A stretch of 64,000 nt of DNA, taken from the NCBI RefSeq assembly GCF_002119765.1, contig NZ_CP021112.1, positions 2,536,501 through 2,600,500 of the forward strand, read 5' to 3'. The stretch comes from Pseudorhodoplanes sinuspersici (GTDB lineage Bacteria; Pseudomonadota; Alphaproteobacteria; Rhizobiales; Xanthobacteraceae). Positions 52,083 through 61,533 of the stretch are shown here, in pieces. The position numbers and the translations under genes are program-made. The notes below the pieces were generated by a model, which saw only the letters and a program-made list of their open reading frames with translations, was not told where the DNA came from and made no database searches. Each line of letters starts with the position of its first letter. Positions within the stretch are counted from its first letter, which is position 1.

Positions 52083-53564
52083 GTGGGTTTCATCCGGACG
52101 TTCGATCTTTGGAGTGAAGACCAGCGCCGGCTGGCACATGATCTCAAGCGAAGGATTGAGAAGAATGGTCTCAGGCTCGTCCGCGTGGCCTGGGCGGATT
52201 CGCATGGCGTGTCGCGCGCGAAAACGCTGACGATACCGGCCTTTCTCGGCGCACTGGAGAACGGCTTCAACATCAATGTAGCGACAACGACGCTCGACGC
52301 TTCTGGCGCCCGCGTGTTTTCGTCATTCACGCGGGGCGGCGGGATGGGCCTCGACGAGATGACCGGTTCGCCGAATCTGGTGGTGGTTCCCGACCCCGAA
52401 ACCTTCCGCGTGTTGCCATGGGAACCGGACGTGGGCTGGGTTCTGTGCGACGAATATTTCGTCGACGGCCAGCCGTTTTATTTTTCGACGCGTCAGCTAT
52501 TGCGCAAGCAAATCGCTGCGCTTGAGAAGCGGGGGCTGCGGAGCGTCGTCGGCCTTGAGATCGAATGGTATCTCGCCCGCAACGCCGAGCCGGAACTGTC
52601 TTTTGATCATGTCGGGCGTCCCGGCTTGCGCGGAAGAGCGGTGCGCGTCATTCCGGCCGAGCCCGGATTCTCGCTTCACTCTGAAAGCAACATGGATCAA
52701 GTCCATCGCGTGGTCGCGGCCTTGGCGGATGCGTGTGAACATCTCAACCTGCCGCTACGCTCCATCGAGAATGAGTGGGGCCCCGGACAGCTTGAATGCA
52801 CGTTCGCGCCGCGCATCGCGCTTGAGACCGCCGACAATCTCGTATTGTTTCGGTCTGCGGCCCGGCAAATCTGTCGTCGTCTCGGCTATGTTGCGAGTTT
52901 CATGTCTCGCCCCGGCTTGAAGAACTATTATTCAAGCGGCTGGCATCTGCATCAATCGCTGGTCGAGACCAATTCAGGCCGGAACCTGTTCGCGCCGGCG
53001 GACGTCGGTCAGCATCTCTCCGAGACCGGCAAATATTATCTCGGCGGTCTGTTGCATCACGCAGTGAGCGCGACCGTGTTCTCCAGTCCGACCGTCAATG
53101 GTTATCGGCGGTTTCGGGCAAACTCGCTCGCTCCCGATCGCGTCGCGTGGGGCGTCGATCATCGCGGTGCCATGCTGCGCGTGCTGAGCGGCGTCAACGA
53201 TCCTGCCAGCCGCATCGAAAACCGTGTCGGCGAACCATCGGCCAATCCGTATCTTTATATCGCGTCGCAATTGGCGTCCGGCATGGACGGCATTGCGAAC
53301 AAGTTTGATCCCGGCGCGCCCGACACCGATCCCTACAGCTCATTACGCCCGATGCTGCCAAAAAGCCTGTCGCAGGCGCTGAATGCGCTTGAGAAAGAGC
53401 CACTATTCGCGGCGGAGCTCGGTGGCCTCTTCATCGACTATTACCTGAAGCTCAAGCGCGTCGAGGTCGGGCGTTTCGAAGCCTTCCTGAAGGAGAACGG
53501 GCTGGTGGATGATGGCGAAACCACCACAGCCTGGGAGCACGACGAATATTTCGACACCTTTTAG
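52083..53564 (+). CDS. Glutamine synthetase-like gamma-glutamyl ligase
   Basis: A 493-residue GSI-type ligase with intact active-site motifs: GLEIEWYLAR (metal Glu pair), IENEWGPGQLE, SGWHLHQSL (His of the N-loop) and ENRVGEPSANPYLYIAS (substrate Arg). The N-terminal part differs from true glutamine synthetase (LRLVRVAWADSHGVSRAKT), as in PuuA, IpuC or the aniline ligases TdnQ/AtdA1. Such ligases attach glutamate to an amine using ATP. It is followed at once by two Rieske dioxygenase subunits, the same pair as in aniline pathways where the gamma-glutamyl anilide is made and then oxidised. So an aromatic or alkyl amine is the likely substrate. Confidence 0.9.
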   Translation: MGFIRTFDLWSEDQRRLAHDLKRRIEKNGLRLVRVAWADSHGVSRAKTLTIPAFLGALENGFNINVATTTLDASGARVFSSFTRGGGMGLDEMTGSPNLVVVPDPETFRVLPWEPDVGWVLCDEYFVDGQPFYFSTRQLLRKQIAALEKRGLRSVVGLEIEWYLARNAEPELSFDHVGRPGLRGRAVRVIPAEPGFSLHSESNMDQVHRVVAALADACEHLNLPLRSIENEWGPGQLECTFAPRIALETADNLVLFRSAARQICRRLGYVASFMSRPGLKNYYSSGWHLHQSLVETNSGRNLFAPADVGQHLSETGKYYLGGLLHHAVSATVFSSPTVNGYRRFRANSLAPDRVAWGVDHRGAMLRVLSGVNDPASRIENRVGEPSANPYLYIASQLASGMDGIANKFDPGAPDTDPYSSLRPMLPKSLSQALNALEKEPLFAAELGGLFIDYYLKLKRVEVGRFEAFLKENGLVDDGETTTAWEHDEYFDTF

Positions 53565-53611
53565 CCGCAGCCCCGCGCCGCGGCACGGAGACTGCAGAAG
53601 GACACGAGGCC

Positions 53612-55003
53612 ATGACGATCGCTCGCACGAAGGTATCCAATCGTCTTCGCAACGCTCCGCTCTATGACTGGGACGAGCTGGTGCAGGAGGATCGCGTTCA
53701 CCGGCTGCTTTATACCGATCCGGCGATCTTCGACGCCGAGATGACGCACATCTTCGGCGGCACCTGGGTCTATCTGGCGCATGAAAGCCAGATACCCAAT
53801 CCGAACGATTTCATCACGGCCAAGCTTGGACTGCGTCCGCTGATCATGACGCGCGATGAAAACGGCGTCATCCGCGCGCTCTACAATCGCTGCACGCATC
53901 GCGGCACGACACTGTGCCGCTGGGATCGTGGCAACAGCCGCTCGTTCCAGTGTCCCTATCACGGATGGAATTTCGCCAATACCGGCAAGCTGCGCGGCGT
54001 GCCCTGGGCGGATGGTTATGCCGAAAAGCTCGTCAAGGATCCGAAATACAACCTGGCGCAGGTGCCGCGCGTGGAATCCTATCGCGGCTTTATCTTCGGG
54101 ACACTGAATCTCGATGCGCCGCCGCTTGGCGACTATCTCGGTCCGATCCGCAAACCGATAGACGAATGGCTCGACCGCAATCCGGGCGGCAAAGTCATCG
54201 TCTGTGAAGCAAACCGGCTGAAATACAAGGGCAACTGGAAACTCGCCTACGACAATTCGGGTGACGGCTATCACGTCGTCTACTCGCATCGCTCCTTGTT
54301 GGAGACGGAGAACCGCTTCAGGGACGAAGACACCTCGAAGGGCATGTCCTATTACCAGACGTCGTCACCGGACTCGTTACCGATGTACATCCAGTACATG
54401 GGCAACGGGCATCATTTCAAGGACAAGCGGCCGAACCTGCAGAGCCGGCCCGGTGGATTATGGGCGATCGAGTCTCTGCATCCGGGCATGGAGCATGTGC
54501 AAGGCAAGTTGCGCCAGCGTTACGGCGAGCGAGCCGAATCGATGCTGGATCTTGCCGGTTCGGAGCCCGTAAACATCAATGTCTTCCCCAACCTCTCGCT
54601 GCTCGGGAATCATATCCAGGTGTTCCAACCCGTCTCTATGGAGGAGACCGACGCGATTTGGTACGGCACCATGATCGAGGATGTCGACGGAACGCTCGGT
54701 GAGGATGTGGTCAAGGACATCAATGCGCTGCGGATGCGCACCCAAGAGGGTTTTCCGAATTTTGGCGAGGTCGACGACATCACCAATTTCGAGCAGATCC
54801 AGCGTGGCCTGATGTGCCCCGAGGACGAATGGATCTACATGAACCGCGGGCTTGGCATTCCGGATCGTATTCACACGCTCGAGGACGGCACCATCAAGGG
54901 GCCCGCGACAGATGAATTATTCATGCGCGAATATATTCGCGAGTGGAAACGTCTGATGAAGGCGGAACCGAACATCGCGATCGAGCGGGAGATTCGGGCA
55001 TGA
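53612..55003 (+). CDS. Rieske non-haem iron dioxygenase, large subunit
   Basis: A 463-residue alpha subunit. The Rieske ligands are CTHRG and CPYHGW, and the mononuclear iron site is DNSGDGYHVVYSH (Asp-x2-His-x4-His) with a late acidic ligand in the DINALRM region. The oxygenase inserts both O atoms into an aromatic ring. Length and the second-half sequence (MCPEDEWIYMNRGLG) fit the benzoate/anthranilate/aniline-type group. It is 47 bases after the ligase, and its stop overlaps the small-subunit start. Confidence 0.93.
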   Translation: MTIARTKVSNRLRNAPLYDWDELVQEDRVHRLLYTDPAIFDAEMTHIFGGTWVYLAHESQIPNPNDFITAKLGLRPLIMTRDENGVIRALYNRCTHRGTTLCRWDRGNSRSFQCPYHGWNFANTGKLRGVPWADGYAEKLVKDPKYNLAQVPRVESYRGFIFGTLNLDAPPLGDYLGPIRKPIDEWLDRNPGGKVIVCEANRLKYKGNWKLAYDNSGDGYHVVYSHRSLLETENRFRDEDTSKGMSYYQTSSPDSLPMYIQYMGNGHHFKDKRPNLQSRPGGLWAIESLHPGMEHVQGKLRQRYGERAESMLDLAGSEPVNINVFPNLSLLGNHIQVFQPVSMEETDAIWYGTMIEDVDGTLGEDVVKDINALRMRTQEGFPNFGEVDDITNFEQIQRGLMCPEDEWIYMNRGLGIPDRIHTLEDGTIKGPATDELFMREYIREWKRLMKAEPNIAIEREIRA

Positions 55004-55593
55004 GCGCACAAGCAGCGGCCGATCCATCACGCTATTCCTATTATGTGACCGACGAGAGCTATAGCGAACTCGTCGACGACTTCGCAGATTGGCAACGCGA
55101 TGATATGTCGGTGCAGGACGCGACGGAGCGAGATCTGTTCCGCAGTGCTGTCGAGCGCGAAGCGCGCATTCTCGACAGGCTGCTGTTCGAAGACTGGTTG
55201 AAGCTCTACACGCCTGATTGCTTCTATTGGGTGCCATCGACGCCAAATGGCGGCGACCCACGGCGTGAGATCGCGGTCATGTTCGATGACCGCCGCCGCC
55301 TGGAGGATCGCGTCTATCGTCTGCGAACCGGCTATGCGTGGTCGCAGGCACCGTCATCGCGGACATCGCGGCTGGTTTCGAACGTTGAAGTGTTTTTGTC
55401 GACGCGCGGCGACCAGCGCATGGTGAGATCCAATTTCGCGATCAGTGAATTCTGGGACGGAGAAATACGGGTGCTTGCCGGCTGGACTGGACACCGATTC
55501 CGGCGGATTGGTGGTGCCTGGCTGATCTCGGCGAAGCAGGTGAACCTACTCAATTGCGACCAATGCATTCGAAACCCGAGTATTATTCTTTGA
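55000..55593 (+). CDS. Rieske dioxygenase, small subunit
   Basis: A 197-residue beta subunit of the ring-hydroxylating dioxygenase, coupled by ATGA overlap to the large subunit. Typical features are ARILDRLLFEDWLKLYTPDCFYWVP, RREIAVMFDDRRRLEDRVYRLRTGYAWSQAPSSRTSRLVSNVEV, and WLISAKQVNLLNCDQC. It stabilises the alpha3-beta3 complex. No ferredoxin or reductase gene follows, so the electron source must lie elsewhere, perhaps the reductase at 36984 or another locus. Confidence 0.92.
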   Translation: MSAQAAADPSRYSYYVTDESYSELVDDFADWQRDDMSVQDATERDLFRSAVEREARILDRLLFEDWLKLYTPDCFYWVPSTPNGGDPRREIAVMFDDRRRLEDRVYRLRTGYAWSQAPSSRTSRLVSNVEVFLSTRGDQRMVRSNFAISEFWDGEIRVLAGWTGHRFRRIGGAWLISAKQVNLLNCDQCIRNPSIIL

Positions 55594-55761
55594 CACCGCT
55601 TTAGCGGTTTGGCGCAAGTTGACGGGACGAACGGCTCGCAAATAGGCGCCGCCGGGTGGAGTGACAGGCCTGGGCTGGCCGGGACGGTCTCGCTGACAAC
55701 GGGCTTGCCAATATTTCGCCAAAGCATTCGGATACCCGTCGAGTCGCTCGGGGGGCAAATC

Positions 55762-57843
55762 ATGAATCAATGGCACCGGTTTCCCGCTGTTTTGACGGCA
55801 TCGTTGCCGGTCGCGGGCATAGCCCTACTCGTCCTGTTCACATCAGGAGCCGCGAAGGCGCAAACGGCGGCGGCCCAGTGCGAAGAAGCAGCCGAGATCG
55901 CTGTGCTTCCTTCGCCTGTTGCGCCGTGGAAGGGGGCGCCACTGCGTGTCCTCATTGCCGCGGAGAAGCCGTTTCAAGGTGAATTGTCGCTGATTGCGCC
56001 GAATGGAAGTATCGCCGCCAAAACGCGCGACCGGCATGGTGGCCCGCCCTATTTCTGGTCTGCCGAAGTCTCCGCACCGGCCGCTGGAACCTGGCGTGTC
56101 AGTCTTGCCCCCGACAATGCCTCATCCTCGTGCAGCAAAATCGAGCGCGAAGTCGTCGTCGCGGCCGCACAGCCGGCGAAGCCGCGCGCCGTGTCCGGCA
56201 GCGTCTGGCCGTTGCGCAACACTTGGAACCGCGAGACCGAAAATCTTTACTCCGCCTGGATCGAAACGCTGTTCGACGCGCCGCTCGACGCGTCGCCATC
56301 ATGGCCGGCGTTACATGTCGTGCTGCGTGATCGTTCACGCAATTTCCTGTTCAATCACCTCGGTCTTGGTGAAGACCAGGCTGGCCTCTTCATTCGTCCC
56401 GATTGTGCCGACCTGCCGTACTTCCTGCGCGCCTATTTCGCGTTCAAGATGGGACTGCCATTCGGCTACGCAAAATGTACACGTGGTGGCGGCGGTCAAC
56501 CGCCGCGCTGTCCGGCGTGGTGGAACATCCAGAACGAGGAACCACGGCGCGAAGCGCCCGAGGATCTGGTGGCATCGGCCGACGCCGCATCGCCTGGCAC
56601 GCCGACGGGATCAACAGCAACGGCGTCCGCCAATCCGTTCGATCTGTTTCGTCAACCGACACCCAAATCCGCACCGGCATCGCAGAAGCCGGCTATGCGG
56701 ACACCGGGCATCGCGGTGCCGCCCTCTGGCCCTGCTGTGAAGCCGCCAGCAGGACCTCCGCGGCGGCCGGCAGGACTCGTGCAAGGGTTCGGACATTATC
56801 TGAAGTGGAGCATCGGCGACGGCGTTCATTCCGGTGCGGGCAGAACCCGCGCCACCGACGACGGCGCCGATTTCTATCCCGTGGCTCTCAGCGAAGACAC
56901 GCTGCGGCCGGGTACCGTCTATGCCGACCCCTATGGGCATCTTCTCGTGCTCGCGCGGCGCGTATCGCAGGCGGAAGGTGATGCGGGCGTCTTTCTGGCC
57001 GTCGACGCGCAGCCCGACGGGACGGTCGCGCGCAAACGTTTCTGGCGCGGCAATTTCCTGTTTGCGCAGGATCCGGCGCTTGGAGACGCTGGTTTCAAGC
57101 GATTCCGGCCAGTCATGCGCGACAAGAACGGCAATTTGCGGCGGCTGACGAATGCCGAAATCGCGAAAAACTCAGAATATGGCGATGTTTCGCTCGAACA
57201 GACGAAGCTCACGGTCGAAGCCTTCTACGATCGGATGGACGATGTGATGTCGCCATCGCCGCTCGATCCGGTGCGTGCCATGACCGAGGCGATTACCTCG
57301 CTTGAGGAGCAGGTGAAAGCGCGCGTGACATCGGTCGAGAACGGGCGGAAATTCCAGAATAGCGGCAAGGGCACAGCCAGCATGCCCGATGGTGCGGCAA
57401 TCTTCGAAACCACGGGTGCGTGGGAGGATTTCGCAACGCCGTCACGCGATTTGCGTCTGTTGATTGCGATGGATGTCGTACGCAATTTTCCAGATCGCGT
57501 CGTCCGGCGCCCCGAACGATATGCGATGCCAGCGGGCAGGGCGGCCGGTGACGTGAAAGCCGAGCTGGACCGTGTGCTCGCGTCCGAGCTTTCATCGCGC
57601 AAGTTCTCATATCCGCGCAGCGATGGCTCGCAGTGGACGCTGACGCTCAAGGACGTCATCGACCGCGTGACCGATCTGGAGATGGCTTATAACGTGAATG
57701 ACTGCGTCGAGCTTCGGTGGGGCGCTCCAGAGAAAAGCGAGGAAGCGTCGACCTGCAAGCAGTTTGCGCCGCAGGCGCAACGCGCGAAGATGGTCAATTA
57801 CCGTGCCTGGTTCCACGAACGGCGCCGGCCCCCGCGCAGCTAG
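55762..57843 (+). CDS. Secreted protein with a papain-like (NlpC/transglutaminase) candidate core
   Basis: A 693-residue protein from the ATG at 55762 with a G-rich site ahead. Residues 1-34 are a signal peptide (ALLVLFTSGAAKA). An Ig-like stretch follows, then RPDCADLPYFLRAYFAFKMGLPFGYAKC with Cys215 at the start of a helix, and much later ADPYGHLLVLAR with His393 in a strand. Cys-helix plus Gly-His-strand is the core pattern of papain-like hydrolases. Residues about 290-350 are Pro/Ala/Thr-rich and disordered. The C-terminal 250 residues are helical with unknown role. It is probably periplasmic and may act on peptidoglycan or proteins. No partner gene is evident. The assignment is inference. 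Confidence 0.6.
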   Translation: MNQWHRFPAVLTASLPVAGIALLVLFTSGAAKAQTAAAQCEEAAEIAVLPSPVAPWKGAPLRVLIAAEKPFQGELSLIAPNGSIAAKTRDRHGGPPYFWSAEVSAPAAGTWRVSLAPDNASSSCSKIEREVVVAAAQPAKPRAVSGSVWPLRNTWNRETENLYSAWIETLFDAPLDASPSWPALHVVLRDRSRNFLFNHLGLGEDQAGLFIRPDCADLPYFLRAYFAFKMGLPFGYAKCTRGGGGQPPRCPAWWNIQNEEPRREAPEDLVASADAASPGTPTGSTATASANPFDLFRQPTPKSAPASQKPAMRTPGIAVPPSGPAVKPPAGPPRRPAGLVQGFGHYLKWSIGDGVHSGAGRTRATDDGADFYPVALSEDTLRPGTVYADPYGHLLVLARRVSQAEGDAGVFLAVDAQPDGTVARKRFWRGNFLFAQDPALGDAGFKRFRPVMRDKNGNLRRLTNAEIAKNSEYGDVSLEQTKLTVEAFYDRMDDVMSPSPLDPVRAMTEAITSLEEQVKARVTSVENGRKFQNSGKGTASMPDGAAIFETTGAWEDFATPSRDLRLLIAMDVVRNFPDRVVRRPERYAMPAGRAAGDVKAELDRVLASELSSRKFSYPRSDGSQWTLTLKDVIDRVTDLEMAYNVNDCVELRWGAPEKSEEASTCKQFAPQAQRAKMVNYRAWFHERRRPPRS

Positions 57844-58011
57844 CAATCGTCAAATGGCGAATTTCTGAATTCGCTGCCACGGCGGTATCACCATCGTCGT
57901 GATCACCATCGTCGCGCCGGGCGTTTCAGAGACGCGGGCAATCGACGCGGCCTTTCGGATTTTGTGCAGGCCGCGTGCCGGGGGAGGGGTGCGTGCCGGG
58001 GCTCATGCGTT

Positions 58012-58051
58012 GTGGGAAAAATCCCACTAAATCTCCCATCCCCTTTATAAT
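58012..58051 (+). promoter_or_regulatory. Promoter and repeat region of the methyltransferase gene
   Basis: A perfect TATAAT at 58046-58051 lies 42 bases before the start codon, without a good -35. Just ahead sits the dyad GTGGGA-AAAA-TCCCAC (58012-58027), and TCCCA recurs at 58035. A protein-binding site replacing the -35 is likely. Confidence 0.5.
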
Positions 58052-58093
58052 TCGGCTAAGCCCACGATCTTTCCCACCAAGTAAGGCCCGCAA

Positions 58094-59203
58094 ATGCAAC
58101 GTACCAAGCCGCCCTTCCGCGCCGATCAAGTCGGCAGTTTCCTTCGCCCCGAGCCGCTGAAGCAGGCCCGGGCCCAATACGAAAAGGGCGCCATCACTGC
58201 CGCACAGTTGAAGGCGGTGGAGGATGACGAAATCCGCAAGCTCATCGGCAAGCAGGAAGAGGTTGGTATGCAGCTGGCGACCGACGGCGAATTCCGGCGG
58301 TCCTGGTGGCACTTTGATTTTCTCGGCCTGCTTGATGGCGTGAAGCTGGTCAGCGCGGATCAGGGCATTCAGTTCGCCGGTGTGCAGACCAAGGCGCAGA
58401 CCCTCAAGATCGATGGCAAGGTCGATTTTCCCTCGGATCACCCCTTCCTCGAGCACTTCCGATTTTTGAAGGCGAACACCAAAGTTACTCCGAAGATGAC
58501 CATTCCGGCACCGACGGTGCTGCATTTCCGTGGCGGCCGCCGGGCGATCAGCGAGACGGTCTATCCGGATATGGACTCGTTCTTCTTTGATACCGGCAAG
58601 GCCTATGCGAAAGCGGTGAAGGAGTTTTACGCCGCCGGTTGCCGCTACCTGCAATTTGACGACACGGTCTGGGCTTATCTCTGCTCGCCTGCGGAATTGC
58701 AAAAGGCGAAAGACCGCGGCGACGATCCGGCCGGCTTGCAGGAAAAATACACCGACATGATCAATCTGGCGCTGAAGGACAAACCGGCAGACATGGTCAT
58801 CACCACGCATGTCTGCCGTGGCAATTTCCGCTCCACCTGGATTTCCGAGGGCGGTTATGAACCGGTCGCCGAAGCGATGCTCGGCAAGTGCGACTACGAC
58901 GGCTATTTTCTCGAATACGATACCGAGCGTGCCGGTGGGTTCGAGCCGCTGCGATTTCTGCCGAAGGGTAACAAGCAGGTCGTGCTCGGCCTCATCACCT
59001 CGAAGAGCGGCACGCTTGAAAACAAGGATGATGTGAAGCGCCGCGTCGATGAAGCAACAAAATTTGCGCCGCTCGAGCAATTCTGTTTGTCGCCGCAATG
59101 CGGCTTTGCCTCAACCGAGGAAGGCAACGTGCTCACGGAGGACCAGCAATGGGCCAAGATGCGCGAAGTCGTCGAAATATCGAAAGAAATCTGGGGCCAA
59201 TAA
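58094..59203 (+). CDS. MetE-type cobalamin-independent methyltransferase (short form)
   Basis: A 369-residue protein equal to the C-terminal half of MetE, the YxjG/YxjH class. The opening RADQVGSFLRP, the middle KMTIPAPTVLHFRGG and YLQFDDTVWAYLCSP, and the zinc-binding residues in TTHVCRGN and LSPQCGFAST are visible. These enzymes move a methyl group to a thiol such as homocysteine; the methyl donor of the short form is often not methyl-tetrahydrofolate-triglutamate, so methylated sulfur compounds are possible. A strong terminator follows. It appears to be a single-gene unit with its own promoter. Confidence 0.9.
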   Translation: MQRTKPPFRADQVGSFLRPEPLKQARAQYEKGAITAAQLKAVEDDEIRKLIGKQEEVGMQLATDGEFRRSWWHFDFLGLLDGVKLVSADQGIQFAGVQTKAQTLKIDGKVDFPSDHPFLEHFRFLKANTKVTPKMTIPAPTVLHFRGGRRAISETVYPDMDSFFFDTGKAYAKAVKEFYAAGCRYLQFDDTVWAYLCSPAELQKAKDRGDDPAGLQEKYTDMINLALKDKPADMVITTHVCRGNFRSTWISEGGYEPVAEAMLGKCDYDGYFLEYDTERAGGFEPLRFLPKGNKQVVLGLITSKSGTLENKDDVKRRVDEATKFAPLEQFCLSPQCGFASTEEGNVLTEDQQWAKMREVVEISKEIWGQ

Positions 59204-59235
59204 CCTCTCCTAACGTCTCCATCCGTTGATGATGA

Positions 59236-59268
59236 AGCCCGGCGCAGGCCAGCTGCGCCGGGCTTTTT
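59236..59268 (+). terminator. Rho-independent terminator
   Basis: A perfect 12-bp stem AGCCCGGCGCAG / CTGCGCCGGGCT with a five-base loop and a run of five T, 32 bases after the methyltransferase stop. Confidence 0.92.
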
Positions 59269-59408
59269 GTGCGCAAATCCGATTTGCTGCGAAACAATAC
59301 GCGCGGGCGTGAAAGTCAGAATGCCCATTAATTAAATACTAAAAGGTTTTGTAAAATATGATCCTTAAGAACAATTCTGAGTCGTAACCGACCGGCAGAA
59401 GGCCGCGA

Positions 59409-61283
59409 ATGGCCGTATTTCGTCCCTTCTCAGAGTCAATCATGCATATCAGAAGCATCACGATCTCCGCCAAACTGTACATCCTGTTTTCCCTGCTCGG
59501 TTTCCTGACGGTGGTTCTGGCTGGCTACGCGGTATTCAATTCGCGCCACAATGCGGTGCTCTCGCATCAACTCGAATTGTCCTTTGCTGGCGCTCAGAAC
59601 GTGGAGCGCGTCAACAGCCTGATCTATGCCGTCGTCATGGAATCGCGCGGCGTCTACATGGCGAGCGACAAAGCCGTTGCGAAGCGTTTCGGCGATAATC
59701 TGCTGGCTTTCAACGCTCAGATCACCAAGGTTGTCGATGCTTGGAAAGCAGTTGTTCAGGCTGACGATGCTGATGCTTTTCGCACATTCTCGCAACGCGT
59801 GGCGCAGTTTCAGGATTTCCGGAGGGAACTGGTGCGACTTGGCGTGGAAGTCAGCCCGGCTGCGGGTCGCGAGTGGGGGGACAATGATGCAAATCGCAGC
59901 GTCCGCTCCGCTCTGAACAAGGATCTTGAAGCGCTCGCGCTGCTTTATCAGAAGCGGACCGCCCGCATTAATGACGAGTTGTCCGTAGGGATTGACCGGA
60001 TGACGATGGTCATGAGTGTGCTCGGTATCATCGCGATGGTGTTTGCAGTTTGCGGGGTCGTTTTCACCGGCAGAAGTGTCATCAATCCGCTGAAGAAGCT
60101 GGTGCAAACCATGGGTCAGCTCGCGAGCGGCGATTTGGCTGTCGAAGTGCTCGGTCAGAAAAGAGGCGATGAAGTCGGCGCGATGGCCAAGGCTGTACAG
60201 GTCTTCAAGGACAATGCGCTGGCACTCAAAGACTCTGAAGAGCGCGCTGCGGAACAGCGCCACATCACCGAACAGGAACGGGCCCGTAATGAGGCCGCAA
60301 AGGCGGAAGCGGCCCGTCAGGTTCAGATGGTTGTCAATGGTCTCGGAACGGGACTCGAACGTCTGGCGCAAGGCGACCTGACGTATCGTGTGGATGCGGA
60401 TTGGTCGGCCGAATACGTCAAGATCCGCGACGATTTCAACATCGCGATTGGCCATTTGCAGAAAACGATCAGAAATATCGCAGTGTCAAGTTCGGAGGTC
60501 TCGAACGCGGCTTCCGAAATCTCCACCAGCACGACCGATCTTTCGCAACGCACCGAGGAGCAGGCTGCAAGCCTTGAAGAAACCTCGGCATCGATGGAAG
60601 AGATTGCGGCAACGGTGCGGAAAAACGCGGATAATGCGCAGCAGGCCAATAAGCTGGTGCAGGATACGCAGGGAATCGCAAACCGTGGCGGCAGTGTTGT
60701 GATGGAGGCCGTTACCGCGATGGCTCGCATCGAGGAATCCTCCGGGCGGATGTCGGATATCATCTCGGTGATCGACGAAATCGCCCGGCAGACCAATCTG
60801 CTTGCGCTGAACGCCGCAGTGGAAGCGGCGCGCGCCGGAGAGGCCGGCCGTGGCTTTGCGGTGGTTGCGTCGGAGGTGCGGAGCCTTGCCCAGCGCTCTT
60901 CGCAGGCCGCCAAGGATATCCAGGCGCTGATCGGCACATCGTCGGGGCAGGTGCGCGAGGGCGTCGAACTGGTCAATCGTGCGGGGCACTCACTCAGCGA
61001 GATTGTCAATTCGATCGAGAGCGTTGCACAGCTCGTTGCCGATATCGCCAATTCAAGTTCCGAGCAAGCGGTGGGCATTGATCAGGTCAACCTCGCATTG
61101 ACGCAGATGGATGATGTCACTCAGCAGAATTCGGCGTTGGTTGAGGAAAATGCCGCGACCGCCAAGACACTGGAACAACAGCAAGTCGCGATGCATGAAC
61201 AGGTGGCCTATTTTCGGTTTAGCGAGGAGCGGGACGAAGGTGCTCCGCCGTCACAGATGAAGATGCGCCGGTCAGCCGCGTGA
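59409..61283 (+). CDS. Methyl-accepting chemotaxis protein
   Basis: A 624-residue chemoreceptor. A first membrane helix ([21 protein letters not shown]) precedes a helical sensor domain of about 145 residues (with [10 protein letters not shown]), then a second helix ([19 protein letters not shown]), a HAMP region with [12 protein letters not shown], a second HAMP-like [13 protein letters not shown], and the signalling hairpin tip [27 protein letters not shown]. No CheR-binding pentapeptide is seen at the C-terminus. The start has AGAAGG ahead; an ATG at 59442 ([14 protein letters not shown]) is the more usual family start. The ligand is unknown. No other che gene is near. Confidence 0.93.
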   Translation: MAVFRPFSESIMHIRSITISAKLYILFSLLGFLTVVLAGYAVFNSRHNAVLSHQLELSFAGAQNVERVNSLIYAVVMESRGVYMASDKAVAKRFGDNLLAFNAQITKVVDAWKAVVQADDADAFRTFSQRVAQFQDFRRELVRLGVEVSPAAGREWGDNDANRSVRSALNKDLEALALLYQKRTARINDELSVGIDRMTMVMSVLGIIAMVFAVCGVVFTGRSVINPLKKLVQTMGQLASGDLAVEVLGQKRGDEVGAMAKAVQVFKDNALALKDSEERAAEQRHITEQERARNEAAKAEAARQVQMVVNGLGTGLERLAQGDLTYRVDADWSAEYVKIRDDFNIAIGHLQKTIRNIAVSSSEVSNAASEISTSTTDLSQRTEEQAASLEETSASMEEIAATVRKNADNAQQANKLVQDTQGIANRGGSVVMEAVTAMARIEESSGRMSDIISVIDEIARQTNLLALNAAVEAARAGEAGRGFAVVASEVRSLAQRSSQAAKDIQALIGTSSGQVREGVELVNRAGHSLSEIVNSIESVAQLVADIANSSSEQAVGIDQVNLALTQMDDVTQQNSALVEENAATAKTLEQQQVAMHEQVAYFRFSEERDEGAPPSQMKMRRSAA

Positions 61284-61533
61284 TATGCATAAACACCAAG
61301 ACCGCGAAAATGGTATCGACGAACTCACTGTTTAAGTCTTTGAGGGTTCGCTTTTTCGATTAAAGTAACCTCCAGATATCTTCACGCCGAGTAAGCTGCG
61401 TCGATAAGAGACGCGCCAGTATTCGCGCGACGGTCGACGATTACGGTGATGCCCGGGTGCCCTTTACAATAAGCGTTGATTTCGCTGACAGATCCGCGCA
61501 TTCACTCGGCCGGCATCTCAAAGAGAAATTCGC

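Noticed and set aside
57926-59098. 390-residue leftward frame opposite the MetE-type gene
   Set aside because: It is the antisense shadow of a clearly conserved gene in GC-rich DNA, with Arg/Leu-rich residues and no family features.
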